Assembly (NCBI GenBank): GCA_009823395.1
Contig: CM020517.1
Location: 15,040,001-15,104,000 of the forward strand
DNA: 64,000 bases
Reading direction: 5' to 3'
Source: Thamnaconus septentrionalis
Lineage: Eukaryota > Chordata > Actinopteri > Tetraodontiformes > Monacanthidae
Shown: in pieces, positions 32,426 through 45,365 of the stretch
How positions within the stretch are numbered: position 1 is the first letter of the stretch
How the letters are laid out: each line of letters opens with the position of its first letter
Notes under the pieces: generated by a model
The model's input: only the letters and a program-made list of their open reading frames with translations
Databases searched by the model: none
What the model was told of the DNA's origin: nothing
Made by a program: the position numbers and the translations under genes

Positions 32426-35400
32426 AACTGAATGTGGGGACCTGATATATTGGTATTTCCACAAGTTTTTAGACTCGCCTATTCCTTTTCTTTCCTAGAC
32501 TTATATCCAATTATTGGTGAAGCCTTATATCTGTCTGTTGAACCTGAGGTTGGAACCAGGGGGGACATAAAAAATCGTAACGGTAGAGCTGTTCCAGACC
32601 TCTTGTCAACTACTGGGTATTTGCTGTAATGTTTCAGCATTGTGTCGATGCAGCAATTTAGTCTTGGCTGGTTGCTGTGAAGTCTTGTTGAGCTTGCCAG
32701 GCAACCAGCCGAGACTCAGCACTAAGCCCAAGTGTTTATTAGGGAATATTAGATATGCCGGGGATGGAAGGTTACTCCACTCCCGACGACTAAGCCAGCG
32801 GGTCGCCTGCTCCAGATTCATATCGAGACAAATAAAATGTTTGTTTCTGCCTCTCAATGATGCTAAATAAGGAAAATGCATGGCACTCCCACTCTGCGAT
32901 GAATAGCCCATCCATTACTACACTATTTCAGTGATTTGTGGGTGATACGCCACAGTGCTATTACTTCAAAAGCTCAAAAGCATTGCGTCAGATGGAAAAC
33001 CCATTTGTCTGACAGCCTGTTATTACCGAAAACAAACGGCCGATTCTCTGAAAGTCCGTCAGGAGAACACACAGATTATCACCACATAACTTGTGTGACG
33101 GAAACGTCACGAGGCCATTAGTTTAACTCCGAGAACAATTATTTCCCAGATCTATCCAAGCAGCTTTATCCTTTCCTCTTTCCTCCCCCCCTCCTGCTGT
33201 ACAGTGAGACATACAGTAAGACATCTGACCACTATGTGATGGTGATGTCACCTAGACTTCCAGTCTCTGGGAACAGCATCTATTTTTCAAACATCAAGCT
33301 TTTTGAAAGAGAACTTGCCTCTTGGATGACAGGCTCTGAAACGTGAGGTCTTTCATCTGACGGCAGAGTTAGCATTGGGGTTAGCTTGACTCAGACTTTT
33401 TTGGGAAAAAGTGCATCTGGACTAATTCTTGCAGACATATACAAGCTGCAAGTCTGTAAGTACAGGCTCAACGTGACTTAGACTGAGCTCTTTTGGAGGT
33501 TTCTGCTCCATGATGATGCATCATTCCTCACAACAGTGAGAAGTCTTCAGCCGTGACTAGCGTGCTAAAATGGCAGTAAATGGATAGAGGCTTTGTCTAG
33601 TTCCCTGCCAAGGTTCTTCTTTACAAATACTTTCTATGGGCTCTCTACCAGCTGGATAGGAATGGAACCCAAGGATTTAGAAAACACTACACTAGTGTGC
33701 CAGGTTACTTTGTGTTGACTGGGAAATCCTTCTGTGGTGTTTTACGACAGGACTGTAACCTCTCTGTGCCCTTATCTTCATGTCCGAAGTGACTCATCCA
33801 GCAGCAGACGATTGTTTAAAAAAGGGGGAAAGAAAGTATTGCAACACCTTATTTTAAGGTGTCATTGAGCTGGTTGTAGGCAAAGTTGCAGCAAAAGATC
33901 CTCTGGAGAATTCTTGCGTGTGTGTGTGTGTGTGTGTGTGTGTCGACCTGGAAACACATCCTTTGCCCTGCAAGCACATCTGATCGACTGCAAACCGCAC
34001 ATAAATACACTGACACTCAAGAAGATTGGATGAGCTGTTTCCATTGAAGTGAAGGAGAAATAAAACTCATTGCAGTCTGTTGCTCGTGCATAAGGCAACA
34101 TTCAAAGACATTGGCTCGTGATTTGTGTTGTTGTGTACTGGTATTGTGTATTTGTCTGTGAATCCAATTTATTCTCAGTTGTGGGAGCAGCAAAAACAAC
34201 ACAAGTGTGATCACCCCGCGGATTGCAATTTGACCTCGGACTCTGGCATTAATCGCTCAGATGTTTGGAGAGCTCAGTTTTGATTGCAGAGTGATGGAAT
34301 CTAATCTAGTTAGATTAAAAAAAAAGAATGCCATTCTTATGCTATTTTAGAGACGACCACTAGCTGTGCATGTGTAAGAAATGAGGGTGCACAGTTTAAC
34401 TCGCCTTCTTGAACAATTTAACTCTTTTTTGTTGCTTTTGTGAGGACTTTCCTTGTTTCCTGTGTTCTGCGCCCCATACGTAAGGCACAGTTTTCCGGAG
34501 CCGTGTCGGTCCTCCCTGGTACTCCTGAAACTCCTAAAGTGCTGAGACAGGGAACATGGCTTGAAACCTTATAGTTCTGACCTAAATAGATTTTACAGGC
34601 GCTCCTGCAGCGCCTGGGGGAGCGACCATATGCGGAAAACATCAGGCAGAGGTGAGCGGCGGCAGACATTACCTTCCTCCTTCGCGGGGTCTCGCATGAA
34701 ATACGGCCGGCTTGCGCCGAGCGCTTTTGTGGGCCGCAGCGAGAGCCACCGATGCCAGGTCTTACATAACTCTGTCCAGACAGGCTGCAGTTTAGCGTGC
34801 CAAGAACTGAAGCCTCGACACTTTGTTCGTCGTGGCCGCAACTCTTGTGGGCGTTTCTGTCAAAGCTGTCTCTCTGAGAGAAGTGTCGTGCTGCCTGCGC
34901 AAAAGTCTGAAAATAACGAGGAGTGATGGAGCGGCGTTCAGCTCAGCGTCGTACAAACTTTTATGTTCACTTGACTTGCACCAGTGGCGGGCCGTGGATT
35001 TCACATCTCGGCCATCACACCTCATAATATCCTCATTGTGACATCACAGCTTGAGAATCCACACAGATCCTTGACCTTGACCTAGTCGAGCAACACACTC
35101 AATTCACAATAAAGAGTAGGAAACTAAGGCTACTGATGCTGTCAAAATTACAAATGAAAGGTGAGTTTAAGAAATTCCTCTAGAAAGAGTTAATAAGTCC
35201 GCCAAAAATACAGTGAGCTCAATCTCTGCTTGCTGCGTCAATGCACCACGTTATTTACAATAGAAATTGCATGATTGATGAAATTGATGATTCGGCAACT
35301 AAATCTTAATCTTCTCCTTCAGCCATCGTGGGTCCGTCGTGGTTGCAAATGGATCTCCAGGTATAGTTAAGGTTGTCAGAAAACTAACTTTATCATCATA

Positions 35401-36020
35401 TTGACAGGAAAGTGCACTTTTGTATGTATGTTTAGGGCCAGCAGAAGCCTGGCTGGCCATGACGGCCTGCCACTGACTTCCACTGGCGTATGATGGAATC
35501 ACCGGACCACCAAACCCAGGGGCACTGTGGGAGCTTGGACATCCATCAGGATCGCAAACCACCATCTTCCTCCCCGAGGCCTCTTTCCCGGAGACGCTAT
35601 GGAGCCTCCACGGTGAACTCCAGAAGCTGTTGAGATACAGTCATGGAAAATCCGGGGCCCCAAAGCTTGTAATTGCTTAATTGGACGGCCTCACTCCCTC
35701 AACTATTCCTTCTGTCCTCTCTTTCCCTATCTAGCTGCACGCACTGATGAGAACACAAACCAAAAAAAAAGCCTGTGCCTATGTATACGTACATGCGCCT
35801 GCACGTGCTCGCTCCCTGCTGATTATTGAAACTGAAAACCCTTGCCTGTGATTTGTGGTTCCCTGATTTGCAGGCTCTTTTTTTCCACTTCCAACCGCGT
35901 GGCCGCTGTGCTGATCCGGGGGAACACAGCTGAGTAGAAGGTGTGGATGCACGTTTTTTTGGTTTCTCCGCCCATTGCCTTGTAAACCCATTAAATTATC
36001 ATCCTGTATATATCTCTGAA
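32426..36020. other. Non-coding stretch, 3.6 kb
   Basis: Apart from the GT repeat, no exon, RNA gene or clear transposon is recognised. The frame at 34561-34926 and its minus-strand partner at 34593-34841 overlap a slightly GC-rich patch but show no conserved motif. Confidence 0.5.
33918..33943. repeat. (GT)13 microsatellite
   Basis: Uninterrupted GT dinucleotides in non-coding sequence. Confidence 0.97.
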
Positions 36021-36275
36021 GCGGCTAGCGCAGTGGATTCACAGTAAGAAGCTGCTGGGTTCAATTCCAGCTCTGGCCTTTCTGCATGGGGTCTGTACGT
36101 TCTCGCTGTGCCTGGGCGAGTTCTCTCCGGAACTCCAACTTCCTCCCACAACCTGAAAGGCAAGTGGGGCCAACTGGCAGCTCTTAATGGTCTGTAGGTG
36201 TGAGTGCTTCTTCTTCTGTCTTGATGTGCCACCCCCTGTGACAGAGTAGCAACCTGTCCAGGAGAATCGTGGAAG
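36021..36275 (+). mobile_element. SINE-like dispersed repeat, copy 2
   Basis: Order of landmarks: CTAGCGCAGTGGATTCACAG, GCTGGGTTCAATTCCAGC (B-box-like), CATGGGGTCTGTACGTTCTC, CTTCCTCCCACAACC, TCTGTAGGTGTGAGTG, and GTAGCAACCTGTCCAGGAG. This is the same series as at 56261-56530. Its last landmark corresponds to the start of the tail piece at 32287. It is degraded and without coding capacity. Confidence 0.65.
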
Positions 36276-36656
36276 GCTGGAGAAGTCTTTAGTCACGTTT
36301 AATCGCGCTAACCTTGTATCATAGCAGCAAATGGCGAGCGTTTAAGCTGCTGGTACAGTTGGCGTGGGTTAGTTTGTACACAAGACCTCTGGTGCAAACT
36401 AAACAACACGTCCACTTGAAAGCAGTGGTCTTGAACCACTTTTTGCTGGTGACCGCTGGAGCAATCCATCACTGGCGTGAACGTCATTGCAACCAGTCAC
36501 AGGGAGCGCAGTGTTTGTAACGCACTGCAACTAACTATTTTTTTTGTTGATATTTTTCGTGTCTGCTTGGGCTCATTTGAACACTGCAGACGGATTCTAA
36601 AATAAAATCTGTGAATGAATTGTAGGTATAACTTAACACACCTGCTAGCTAACTCA

Positions 36657-36740
36657 TCACAGGTGGCTCCACTGGCCAAGCTGAGGCTGATTGCTGACTC
36701 TAACCAGGTGGGGGATTTTAGCATGTACAAAAAATAATTA
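36657..36740 (+). repeat. Short dispersed repeat, copy A of a local pair
   Basis: GGTGGCTCCACTGGCCAAGC, then TGAGGCTGATTG, CCAGGTGGGGGATTT and AGCATG followed by an A-run. A near copy is at 38838-38910 in the same orientation, with an 8-9 bp difference in the middle. Origin unknown; a fragment of one transposon family is likely. Confidence 0.6.
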
Positions 36741-39700
36741 TAAGAAAGACTTTAAATAGTGGTAGAATTCAAGAAAATAGACTAAAGTTAAAAAAAAAAA
36801 AAAAAGTCACTTGAGACATAAAAGATCTGGCAAAGGGCTGAAAGTGAAGAAAACAATGAGGACATTGATAATAATATGACTGTTTGTCCTGAGGTTTATA
36901 GGTACTTTGGCACTGACCTCATTAGGAAACACTATCAAAAAATATCCCCTGCTGGGTACTGTATACATACCCCATAGTACTTCCAGCAAATGCTTGCATA
37001 AAAGTATAGTACCTTGGTCTAATATAAACCAACAGTAGAAGTCCTTTCCGCCACTGAAGGCAGATTATTCACAGCTCTCAGCGGCCGGGCTTTTGCCGCA
37101 TTTGCCGTAATTTTGTCATCACTTTCTTCTCTGCTGAAACACCCTGGTGAGCGTCTTTCCCGGGCCAAGTTGTTATGCTTTTCTAACACCGAGGCACAAT
37201 GAAAGTCAGTAGACCTTGAGTCCCCACAGGGCCGGAGTTAAGGCCACCCCCATACTGAAGTCAAGAGGCGGCCCATGAAGAGGAAATCTCTGAGTTAAAC
37301 ATCCGATGAGATCTCATGCTATGGAAAGACTTGTTTTTGCAGAGGGAAGACTTGCCAGCAGGGCTGGTTTTGACATCAGAACTCTCTGTACGTCTCGCTG
37401 TGAAAATGTGATGGATTTCTTCAGCACTGAAAATAACGCAGCCTAAAGATCATCATTAATATTATTATTTTGCATAAACTATTGGCATTGTATTATGTAA
37501 TAATACATTCAGTTTGCTTATGGCTACCATTGAATCCGAGCGTACGACTACAAGCTCTTGGCTCTCTGGTGTCAAGGCAACAACCCTCCCTCAAACGTTC
37601 AGTTTGGGTTCTAAGCTTTTGAGCAGACGTGCACGCAGAAGAACGATTTCCTCCTGTTCAACATTTCTGCCACCCCTGTCGGTACACGGAGGAGTAATTA
37701 CGTTGACCATCTTCCGCAACAGATTTCAATACCTGCTGCAAACAAAGCGCAGGCCACTCCACGACGGCCTAATTTCAAAGCATAATATTTTAAATTCTCC
37801 CTCACTGAGGTCTCGCCTGCAGCTTAAACTTCAACATGTGCCACTGAATTCACTGCCAAGTTACATAAACTGGATTTATTTATTTATTTTCAACTCATAC
37901 TGGAGTTCTGTGTAACTGCATTAAGAGTCTTGAAGGGGCCAATTAAGTAATAACTTGAACAATACTCTCAGAGCTACTCAGCGGCGGAGTGATAGTAAGT
38001 CTTTGGATTTTGAATAGGCAATGACATGTTTTATGGCATTGGGCTGTGAAACTGATATTTTCCCTCCCCCTTCAAACTGGCCAGGACAACATTATTCTTG
38101 GTTGAAGGACTAAAAAATAGTAACTTCACATGAGACTAGACTTCTGCTGATGGAGCTGAACAGAATGATCTAGGAAAAACTCACACAGGAGCCAAAGAGC
38201 CCCAAGTGCATAAATATGTTGGTTTTACTCAACAAAAAGGTCACAAAAGAGGGTAAAGCCTTGTGGAAAATAAACAAACAAAAAAAATGATTCTGAACCA
38301 ACATCATGCCAGAGACAAAGTCTCCCCAAATGTTTATGTTCAGCTGGCTTTATATAGGCTTCACTTCTGAGCCCAGCCCTAATTGGACTAAACCATTACA
38401 GAGGGGTTTGGTCACCCAGAGAGACTCATGCAATGTGACATCTAACCCAAACAAAAGCATGTGAATGCCACCAATGCTTTACACTAACTGGGGTTTTTTT
38501 TTTCATTTTGGGAAAAAATTACAAAAAGAAGACGAAGAAGAAGAAGAAGTAAAAGCTGTTGCTGAATTCACACCCCCCTATGTTTCGACCTGCAGAGTCT
38601 GGTCACCTGGAGGAGAGGAGGAGTTTGATTGTCTTCACCCTTTCCCCTTCAGCTCAGCTTTTGAACCACAAAATAACACCACTTCTAATGAGAGAATGGT
38701 AAAGTCTTTATATTTAAACACATAGAAAACTTCTAAGCACGTCTTCTCGTTGTTTTGTTAGTAAACAAGTCAAACATCAGAGTCTGGAGGTGAATGTAGA
38801 GATTATTGGGGGCCCCGCCCTCGTCCTCACGCACGGCAGGTGGCTTCACTGACCAAGCTGAGGCTGATTGTAAACCAGGTGGAGGATTTCAGCATGAGCA
38901 AAAAAAATAAGGTGTGTTTTGAAAAAATAAATCCCTTTAATATAATAATCAAGAAAATTCCGGACATAAGTAACACATTAACTGAAAACGAACAAAAATC
39001 TCTGCTAAAAAGAAATGAAAAAAAATTGCAGTCACGTTATGCCATAAAAACCATGAATGAAAACCATTTCCAATGATTTACTTAACTCCAAGCTTGCAAG
39101 ATTCTGTGTGAACACACTAAAGGTTGGCTATTTCCAAGAGCCTAAATATAAACCACAAAGCTTTGTTCACTCTTTTATGTTCAGCACACACAACTAAGCT
39201 TGTATATATTGTAATTCTAAACAAATGATCAGATCAAATCTGCATATCACAACAGGCCCCAATACATTGACACTAGTTGACTGTCTTTGCCAGCACACGA
39301 CTCCAGAACACATCTGTCCAGGAGCTGGTTTGGCCTTGAACGGTCCACTAGTGAGCAATTGTTTTTTTTTAACAGCCAGACTAGAGGTGCTGATTTTGGC
39401 ATCTCAAGTGTTGCCTTTAGCGAAGCGTGTTCTGGGAAAAGGTGTTGGAAAGGCAACCAAAGTTACAGAGTCGGGCATGTTGCGTCAATGGCAGAGGTGC
39501 CATTACAAGTGAACTCAGTCAGTGGGTGAATAATGCATATGAAGGCAGGAGAGGCAGGCTTTGCTTTCATCAAATGTGGTTTTAAGATAAAAAAAAAAGA
39601 AAAAATAACGGCAACGACCGCCTGCAGTCTTTCACTCACTTTCTTTTCTCTCGGGCCAAGTGGCAGCAAAAACATAAAATAAAATGTAAAGCCATGACAT

Positions 39701-42700
39701 CATTTCCTCTCAACTCTTTTCTCCTGACGCAACCCGTCTGCATGATGAGGAGTGACCTCATGCTCGGTTTAACACATGGCCGAGACACCTAAATGGAAGG
39801 TGCCGATTGGAGAGCAGGTGATAAAAAGCGGACAGGCGCTTTTAAAGGGACGTGATGGATTAACTCAGCAGACTGGGAAACACCTCCTGAGGTTCTGTCA
39901 CCGTCCCTTTTGTCTGGAGAGGCCCGACGCCGAGGATTTCGACCTCCGTCAACACGGGGCCTCGTGATTAGTTTTCAATGCCTTTGTGCGGTGCAGAGTG
40001 CTCCAGAGGCTGCACCTCTGCACGCAGCACCACACCAACCCTCCAATCACGCCAATCTTTCTTTTTGTTTTTTTTTTTTTTTTTTACTGCTGAAACAATA
40101 CGGCCGGGCGCCGACTCAGCGCTTCCTCCTCCCGTCCACGTCCGTCGTGCAGCTCGGCCCCTCAGGTTAAACCCCTTTTATTGACTGTCGGGGACAAGGC
40201 TCAGAGGTGTGTGCGTGTGTGGGTGGGCGGCTGTCGGTGCAAACACATTGCACACGCGCACACGCGCCCGTGCACGCATTACATCACAGCGTGGTTGGCC
40301 GGAGGTTTCGCGTCCTCGAGCGCCGAGCTTCAATCACCGTCGTCCTGGTTTTTCCATCGCCGACGGCTCGGTTCCGCAATTCGGCTTTGAATCTGTTTTC
40401 ACGATGACGGGAAAGAAGCTGAAAAAAAAAAAAAAAAGCTCCGCCCGACTCTTTGTGGATGTAACGGCGGCCCGGGCAGGCCAAGATACGAGTGACTTCA
40501 TGCGGGGAAATGATGGCCATCCAACAGGCAAACGGGGTCCTTGTGAAAAGATCACGGCTTGAAGACCTGGAGCTCCTCGTTGCTCTGGCCAGACTCTTCG
40601 CAAGCGGCCCTGCGGAAAAGAGCTGAGGCAGCTATAACGAAGTCGTAAATGGCTCCCTAAAGTACCAGGCAGTAAGGATTAAAAAAAAAAAAAAAAAAAA
40701 CAGAAAGGAAATGAGTCCCAGGCTGTCCCGCGTCATGCCTGACCCAAAGACATTTTTACCCACTGCCCCACTTCTCACAGCGCCTACTGTTGTATAATCC
40801 CGTCGGTCCCAAAAAGAAAAATACATTAGAACCTCATTTGGGAGCTCAGCGATGGAAAACAATGAAAAATAAATAAATAAGTACGCAGATGTTGAAAAAT
40901 GAAAATGTCCAATTTCATGCAACTGGCACAAAGTGCCAAAACAGTGACGTGGAAGCGAGGAAGCGCGACCAATCGCGAAATGAAGCCTTTTAGCCCAAAG
41001 CGAGAGAGAGACACGCTGAAGAAATTAGGCATCAAACACACACACAAGTTGAAAGCATATTGTTTTGACTATTATTGTTTTTTTTAATGGCATATGTTGA
41101 CGATTACACCATGATGCCGGTGACATTTGAACAGATGCAAAACAACAGCTGTCTTTCTTTAGAACAACAGGCCTCCTGTTTCCTGTTTTCTTTGAGGATT
41201 ATTTTTACTTAATTTCTCTGCAGTTGCTTCAAAGTTAATATGAGCCGCGGATAAATGGAAGACCTGAAAGCAATAGTGATAGTTTCCTTCTTTTTAGCAG
41301 GACTAATTACTGTTTCATCTGCGTACATTATTCACCGAACGATAGTAGTGGGAAAAGATTTTTGGTTACATCCACAATTTTAAATGTTACCATGAAATAT
41401 TTGCAGATGTGTGGCAAAAAGTGTGGCAACATCAGACGGAAACAAACAAAATGCATTTTTTTCTTTTTCTTTTTTTTTTTTTTTGGGGGGGGGTGTATTT
41501 AACTAAACTAAAACTCTCATACTTGAACTGGATGAAGCACAAATACTTAGTTACTGTAGTTAACTTCAGTAATTTTTCTGACTTTTTCTAACTCACTTAT
41601 TATTTATAATAGTTGTTATTTCGGGGACTATTGTAACTGTTTGAACTATGCTGTTGTGAAGTTCAATATAAAAGTGGATCATATTGTAGAGTCCCTGTTC
41701 AGTCACTGATCAGTACGTTTTCAGTACAGAGGAAAATAAAAATGGAGAGGATCAGATTGATTATTGATATTCAAAGTGTCAACAACCCCCCAAAAATATC
41801 TGACTGGTCATAACTATTACTGATTACAAATAGGTTGTGTTGCAGTTGAAAAATAAGAAGAAAAAAAAGCAGTATTGAGAGCAGCAAAGGCGTTAAATAT
41901 TTTACAGATGCTCTTGCAAGTCCTCTTTTTCATTTTTCCATAATGATCAACAAATGTTTCATTAATGGCAAAAAAGGGGAGTCAAGGAGTTAAATCAGGG
42001 TTTTTTCTTGTACCAGAGTATTTGTACACTAGTATTTCTGTACTTTTACTTAAGCACAGAATGTGATACTTCACCGCCACCGCTGATTATCTTGCTGAAA
42101 CTTCCAGTTTTGACCGGGTCGGTTCAGTGCACGTGCAGAAGGCAGCGTGTGGTTTGTGGGTGACTGCAGACTGAGGAGTGAATCCAAATGCAACATATCA
42201 CCAGTGTTGTTTCCAACCGCTGTACAGTGAGGAAGAGAAGCATCATCTGCTGCAACATGGTCTCGCCTGCTATTAACTTTACACTCCAGCGACGAACTCA
42301 ACAACTCAGCATCTCAGTCCGTCCGCACGATGATACTACATCGTCGTTGGTCTTCAGCCATCCTCCACTTCTTCTTAAGGCTTCTGATTAGCCAGCATGT
42401 CCTCACACTTAGTGGTTATGTGGCCACTTCTTCCTGTGGCGTGCGCTCCGCATCGCCTGAGAGCCTGCACATGCAGTCGCATGTGGACAAGATTACTAGA
42501 GAACAATCGTTGGTGTAAACAGGGCCGGGGCTGCCAAAAAAAAAAAAAAAAAAAAAAGCACAACTTTAAATCTCACCTTTTTGTATGAAAAACAGAGGAG
42601 CACATCCCTCGCTGACCGTCAACGTCAGTCGTGAAGGACGACTCATAACCAGAGTCTGCAGTCTGTCTGCTGTCTGTCAGCCCTTCATTTCCTCTTAAGG

Positions 42701-43411
42701 CAGGATGTCAGTTAACTCACTGACGCTTTTGGTGGAGGCAGACGGAGGAATCGCTGCTAGCCACTTTTATGGATCTCGTAAGTTCCGCTCGCAGATGTTG
42801 TGGGAGTTTCCTCAGGCTGTGCGGGAGAGCAGCGACCCACGCGGGCTAACGCAAGGGGCTAACGCGAGGGGGGCACGCCAGTCGGCGCCCAACGCCCTCA
42901 AGTCCGTCTCCGGTTTGTCGTCCGTTGGACTTCAAACTGACATTTTATTTGTTATTCTTTTCCTTATGAAATCTTTAAAGGGGTCACAGGGTCGCGGTGA
43001 TGGACCTGGAAGTGGAGATGTAGCTGCTGATAAGGGAAATGCATTACAGTGGGATTGCCAGGTGAGTGCAGGGAGATGAGGAGATAAGAGTAGAGTAGAG
43101 GCGGACTTGAACGCCACTTGACCCTCCGCCAACAATTAGCCTGTTTTTTTCAATGTCCAAGGCTGACAAGGTTCTCAGCTGAAGCACACAAGTTTGTATC
43201 ACATGCTGTCGCTGCATCCTGTTTACTGCGGTTTACACATGTGTGCGGTGTTCAGAGCACTTTGCAAAATGACTGTCGTAAGGCACTGTTTTATATTAGC
43301 CATGCAGCAGGTTGCATTTAAAAAGAGCACCGGCGTGAATGAAAGGAAATGTGTTGAAACGGCGTGGAGAGTGGCAGTGTTCCGAGGTTTATAGGCATTA
43401 AACTGAGGAAT
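36741..43411. other. Non-coding stretch, 6.7 kb
   Basis: AT-rich, no convincing exon. It holds a (GAA)n at 38534-38549, T/A runs at 40069-40085, 40420-40438, 40681-40700 and 42537-42557, and a CA/GT-rich patch at 40205-40275. Short open frames are numerous but lack motifs and coherent splice sites. Confidence 0.55.
38838..38910 (+). repeat. Short dispersed repeat, copy B of a local pair
   Basis: GGTGGCTTCACTGACCAAGC, TGAGGCTGATTG, CCAGGTGGAGGATTT and AGCATG then an A-run, matching 36657-36740. The flanks before the match differ, so this is not a simple tandem duplication. Confidence 0.6.
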
Positions 43412-43690
43412 AGAAAGGAGGCAGGGCTGGAGGTTGCAGAGATCAAACTGTTGAGGTTGGATGTTTTGGATGTGAAGCCAGAGAGGCCAGGCTGAGATGG
43501 TTTGGACGTGCTCGGAGGAGGATCAGCAGAAGGATGCGGAGGTTGGAACTGGCAGGCAGGAGGCCGAGTGGAAGAACAAAGAGGAGATTTATGGATGGAG
43601 GATGCAGAGTACATGGGTTAGATGGAGGAAGCTGATTGGCTGTGGCCACCTCTGAAGGGAACCTCTCTGAAAGAGAAGAGGACAGTAGGT
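43412..43690 (+). mobile_element. Non-LTR retrotransposon C-terminal fragment, plus strand
   Basis: Landmarks in order: GAGAGGCCAGGCTGAGATGG, TTTGGACGTGCTCGGAGGAG, GAAGGATGCGGAGGTTGGAA, GGCAGGCAGGAGGCCGAGTG, AAGAGGAGATTTATGGATGG, GGTTAGATGGAGGAAGCTGA, TGGCTGTGGCCACC. Translated, it resembles the basic R-W-F-G...R-R-x-L-E-L-x-G-R-R-P-x-G-R end of RTE/Rex-like reverse transcriptases. A second copy lies at 49707-50050 in reverse. It is too broken to be active. Confidence 0.65.
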
Positions 43691-44949
43691 TCTGTCACTA
43701 AGAGCTCATGAACCTTTGAAACTGATCCAACTAGGCAGGGACAAAAGCAGTAACCACGCTTATTATTATTTCTAAAGATGGTGATCACATTTGCATCAGC
43801 ATTTTTGTTTTAGATAAAAGAAAGAACTCAACAACAAACTTAAACAAAGCAATCAAAATTTGTCTGAATACTGCATTTAAATGCCCTGGGCAAAAAAAAA
43901 AAGAAAAAGAAAAAAAAAACTATTTCCCAGCCTCGTCACGGCACTTTTACTGTAAATTAACTTGAATGCATTTTATTAGCATGTACTAAAGTTAATTGCG
44001 ATCAAGGTTCTTGTAAGGTTCACGAAACACCACATCTCTCTCGTAAAACATTACTGAGAAATGCAGCTGAATTCCTGCCAGGTGGCGCAACGGTGAAGAT
44101 GAATGGCATCTTTTTTTTCTTTTTTATGGTGAATCTGGCCGTGTGAGCAATAAAAAGTAAATTTGTTTCACGGATCTGCCTCCCACGGCGCAGCCTGGAA
44201 CCCTGGTGGAGGGCTGGTGGGTGCGGAGGGTGTGTGTGGGGGGGGGTCTCATTAATACAGCCTGCTCTTCCCCCACAAACCCTCACAGATTCTTCGCGCA
44301 TTATGAAGCCATTAGATGCCGAATGATGATTGTGAGTTAATTTGGAAAGACTGGTTCTGGCGACAACTCGCTTCCAGATGTTATCGTCTCGACTTCGGAG
44401 GATGAATCATCCCCGCCATTTCATTGACTCCTGGGAACGGAGACGGTGCAGTTCCGGTCGCGCTCAGGCAGACACGCAACTCTGACTGGGCACATGGCCA
44501 CGTGCGTGCTGTCCCCGCCTGCACCTTCGACCTCCAGCAGGCCCAGTGACGACTTGTATCCAACAGGAAACACTCACACAAACATTTAGTGCGCCGACGA
44601 GACTCTATTCACATACACGGACGCTTGTTTTGGTCAAACTCTCCTCAGGAAGTCGGCGTCCTGGCTCGGCATTCGTTGACACTCCCATCGAATAAATGAC
44701 ACACTCGGCTCAGCGCTAAACTCAGCGCAGAAATCTCCTCTTCCTCTAAAAGCTCGCAGTAAGTATTGGACGCTTTAGTTTGAATTCCATACATAGCCGC
44801 GAGCTCACTGTGATGAATGATTGGATTAAAGTCCCTCCAAACTTGAGACGAGCTCCAAGAACCCTAATGACTCTAAATCGCCCAGCTGGCTGAGTGGAGG
44901 GAAGCCACAGGGCCGAGCAACACGCTGAAGAGCAGAGGGCAAAGCAAAT

Positions 44950-45365
44950 ACACTCACTGGCCACTTCAATAGGTACACCTTCCAAGCGCTAGGCACTGTA
45001 ACAGAGTGGCCAGTCAATGCGTGAATGTGTGTTCCGATATGCTATGCTACCAGTCTGACCTCTGACCCCTGACATCAAGAAGACATTTTCCTCCAGACAA
45101 CTGCTGCTCATTGGATATTTTCTCTTTTTGGGACCATAGATGTGTGCGTGTGCGAAAGTCGGAAATACTTTGCATTGTATTTTTAAATGTATTTAAAAAA
45201 AGAAATACTGTGAAATACTCCATCCAGCACGTCTGGCAAAAACAACCATGTTCAATGTCCCTTTTATCCCCTTTCTTCCCCATTCTGATGGGTTTGAATT
45301 CCAATAAGTCGTCTTCATGTCTAAATGCACCAAGTTGCAGCCGTATGATTGGCTCATGATCTATT
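44950..45365 (+). mobile_element. Recurrent non-autonomous DNA element, copy B
   Basis: Begins CACTCACTGGCCACTTCAAT followed by AGGTACACC, then CCAGTCTGACCTCTGACCCC (from 45051), CATTGGATATTTTCTCTTTT, GGAAATACT, CAGCACGTCTGGCAAAAACA, TCTTCCCCATTCTGATGGG and GATTGGCTCATGA. It has the best left end of the three copies. No transposase is encoded. Confidence 0.7.
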
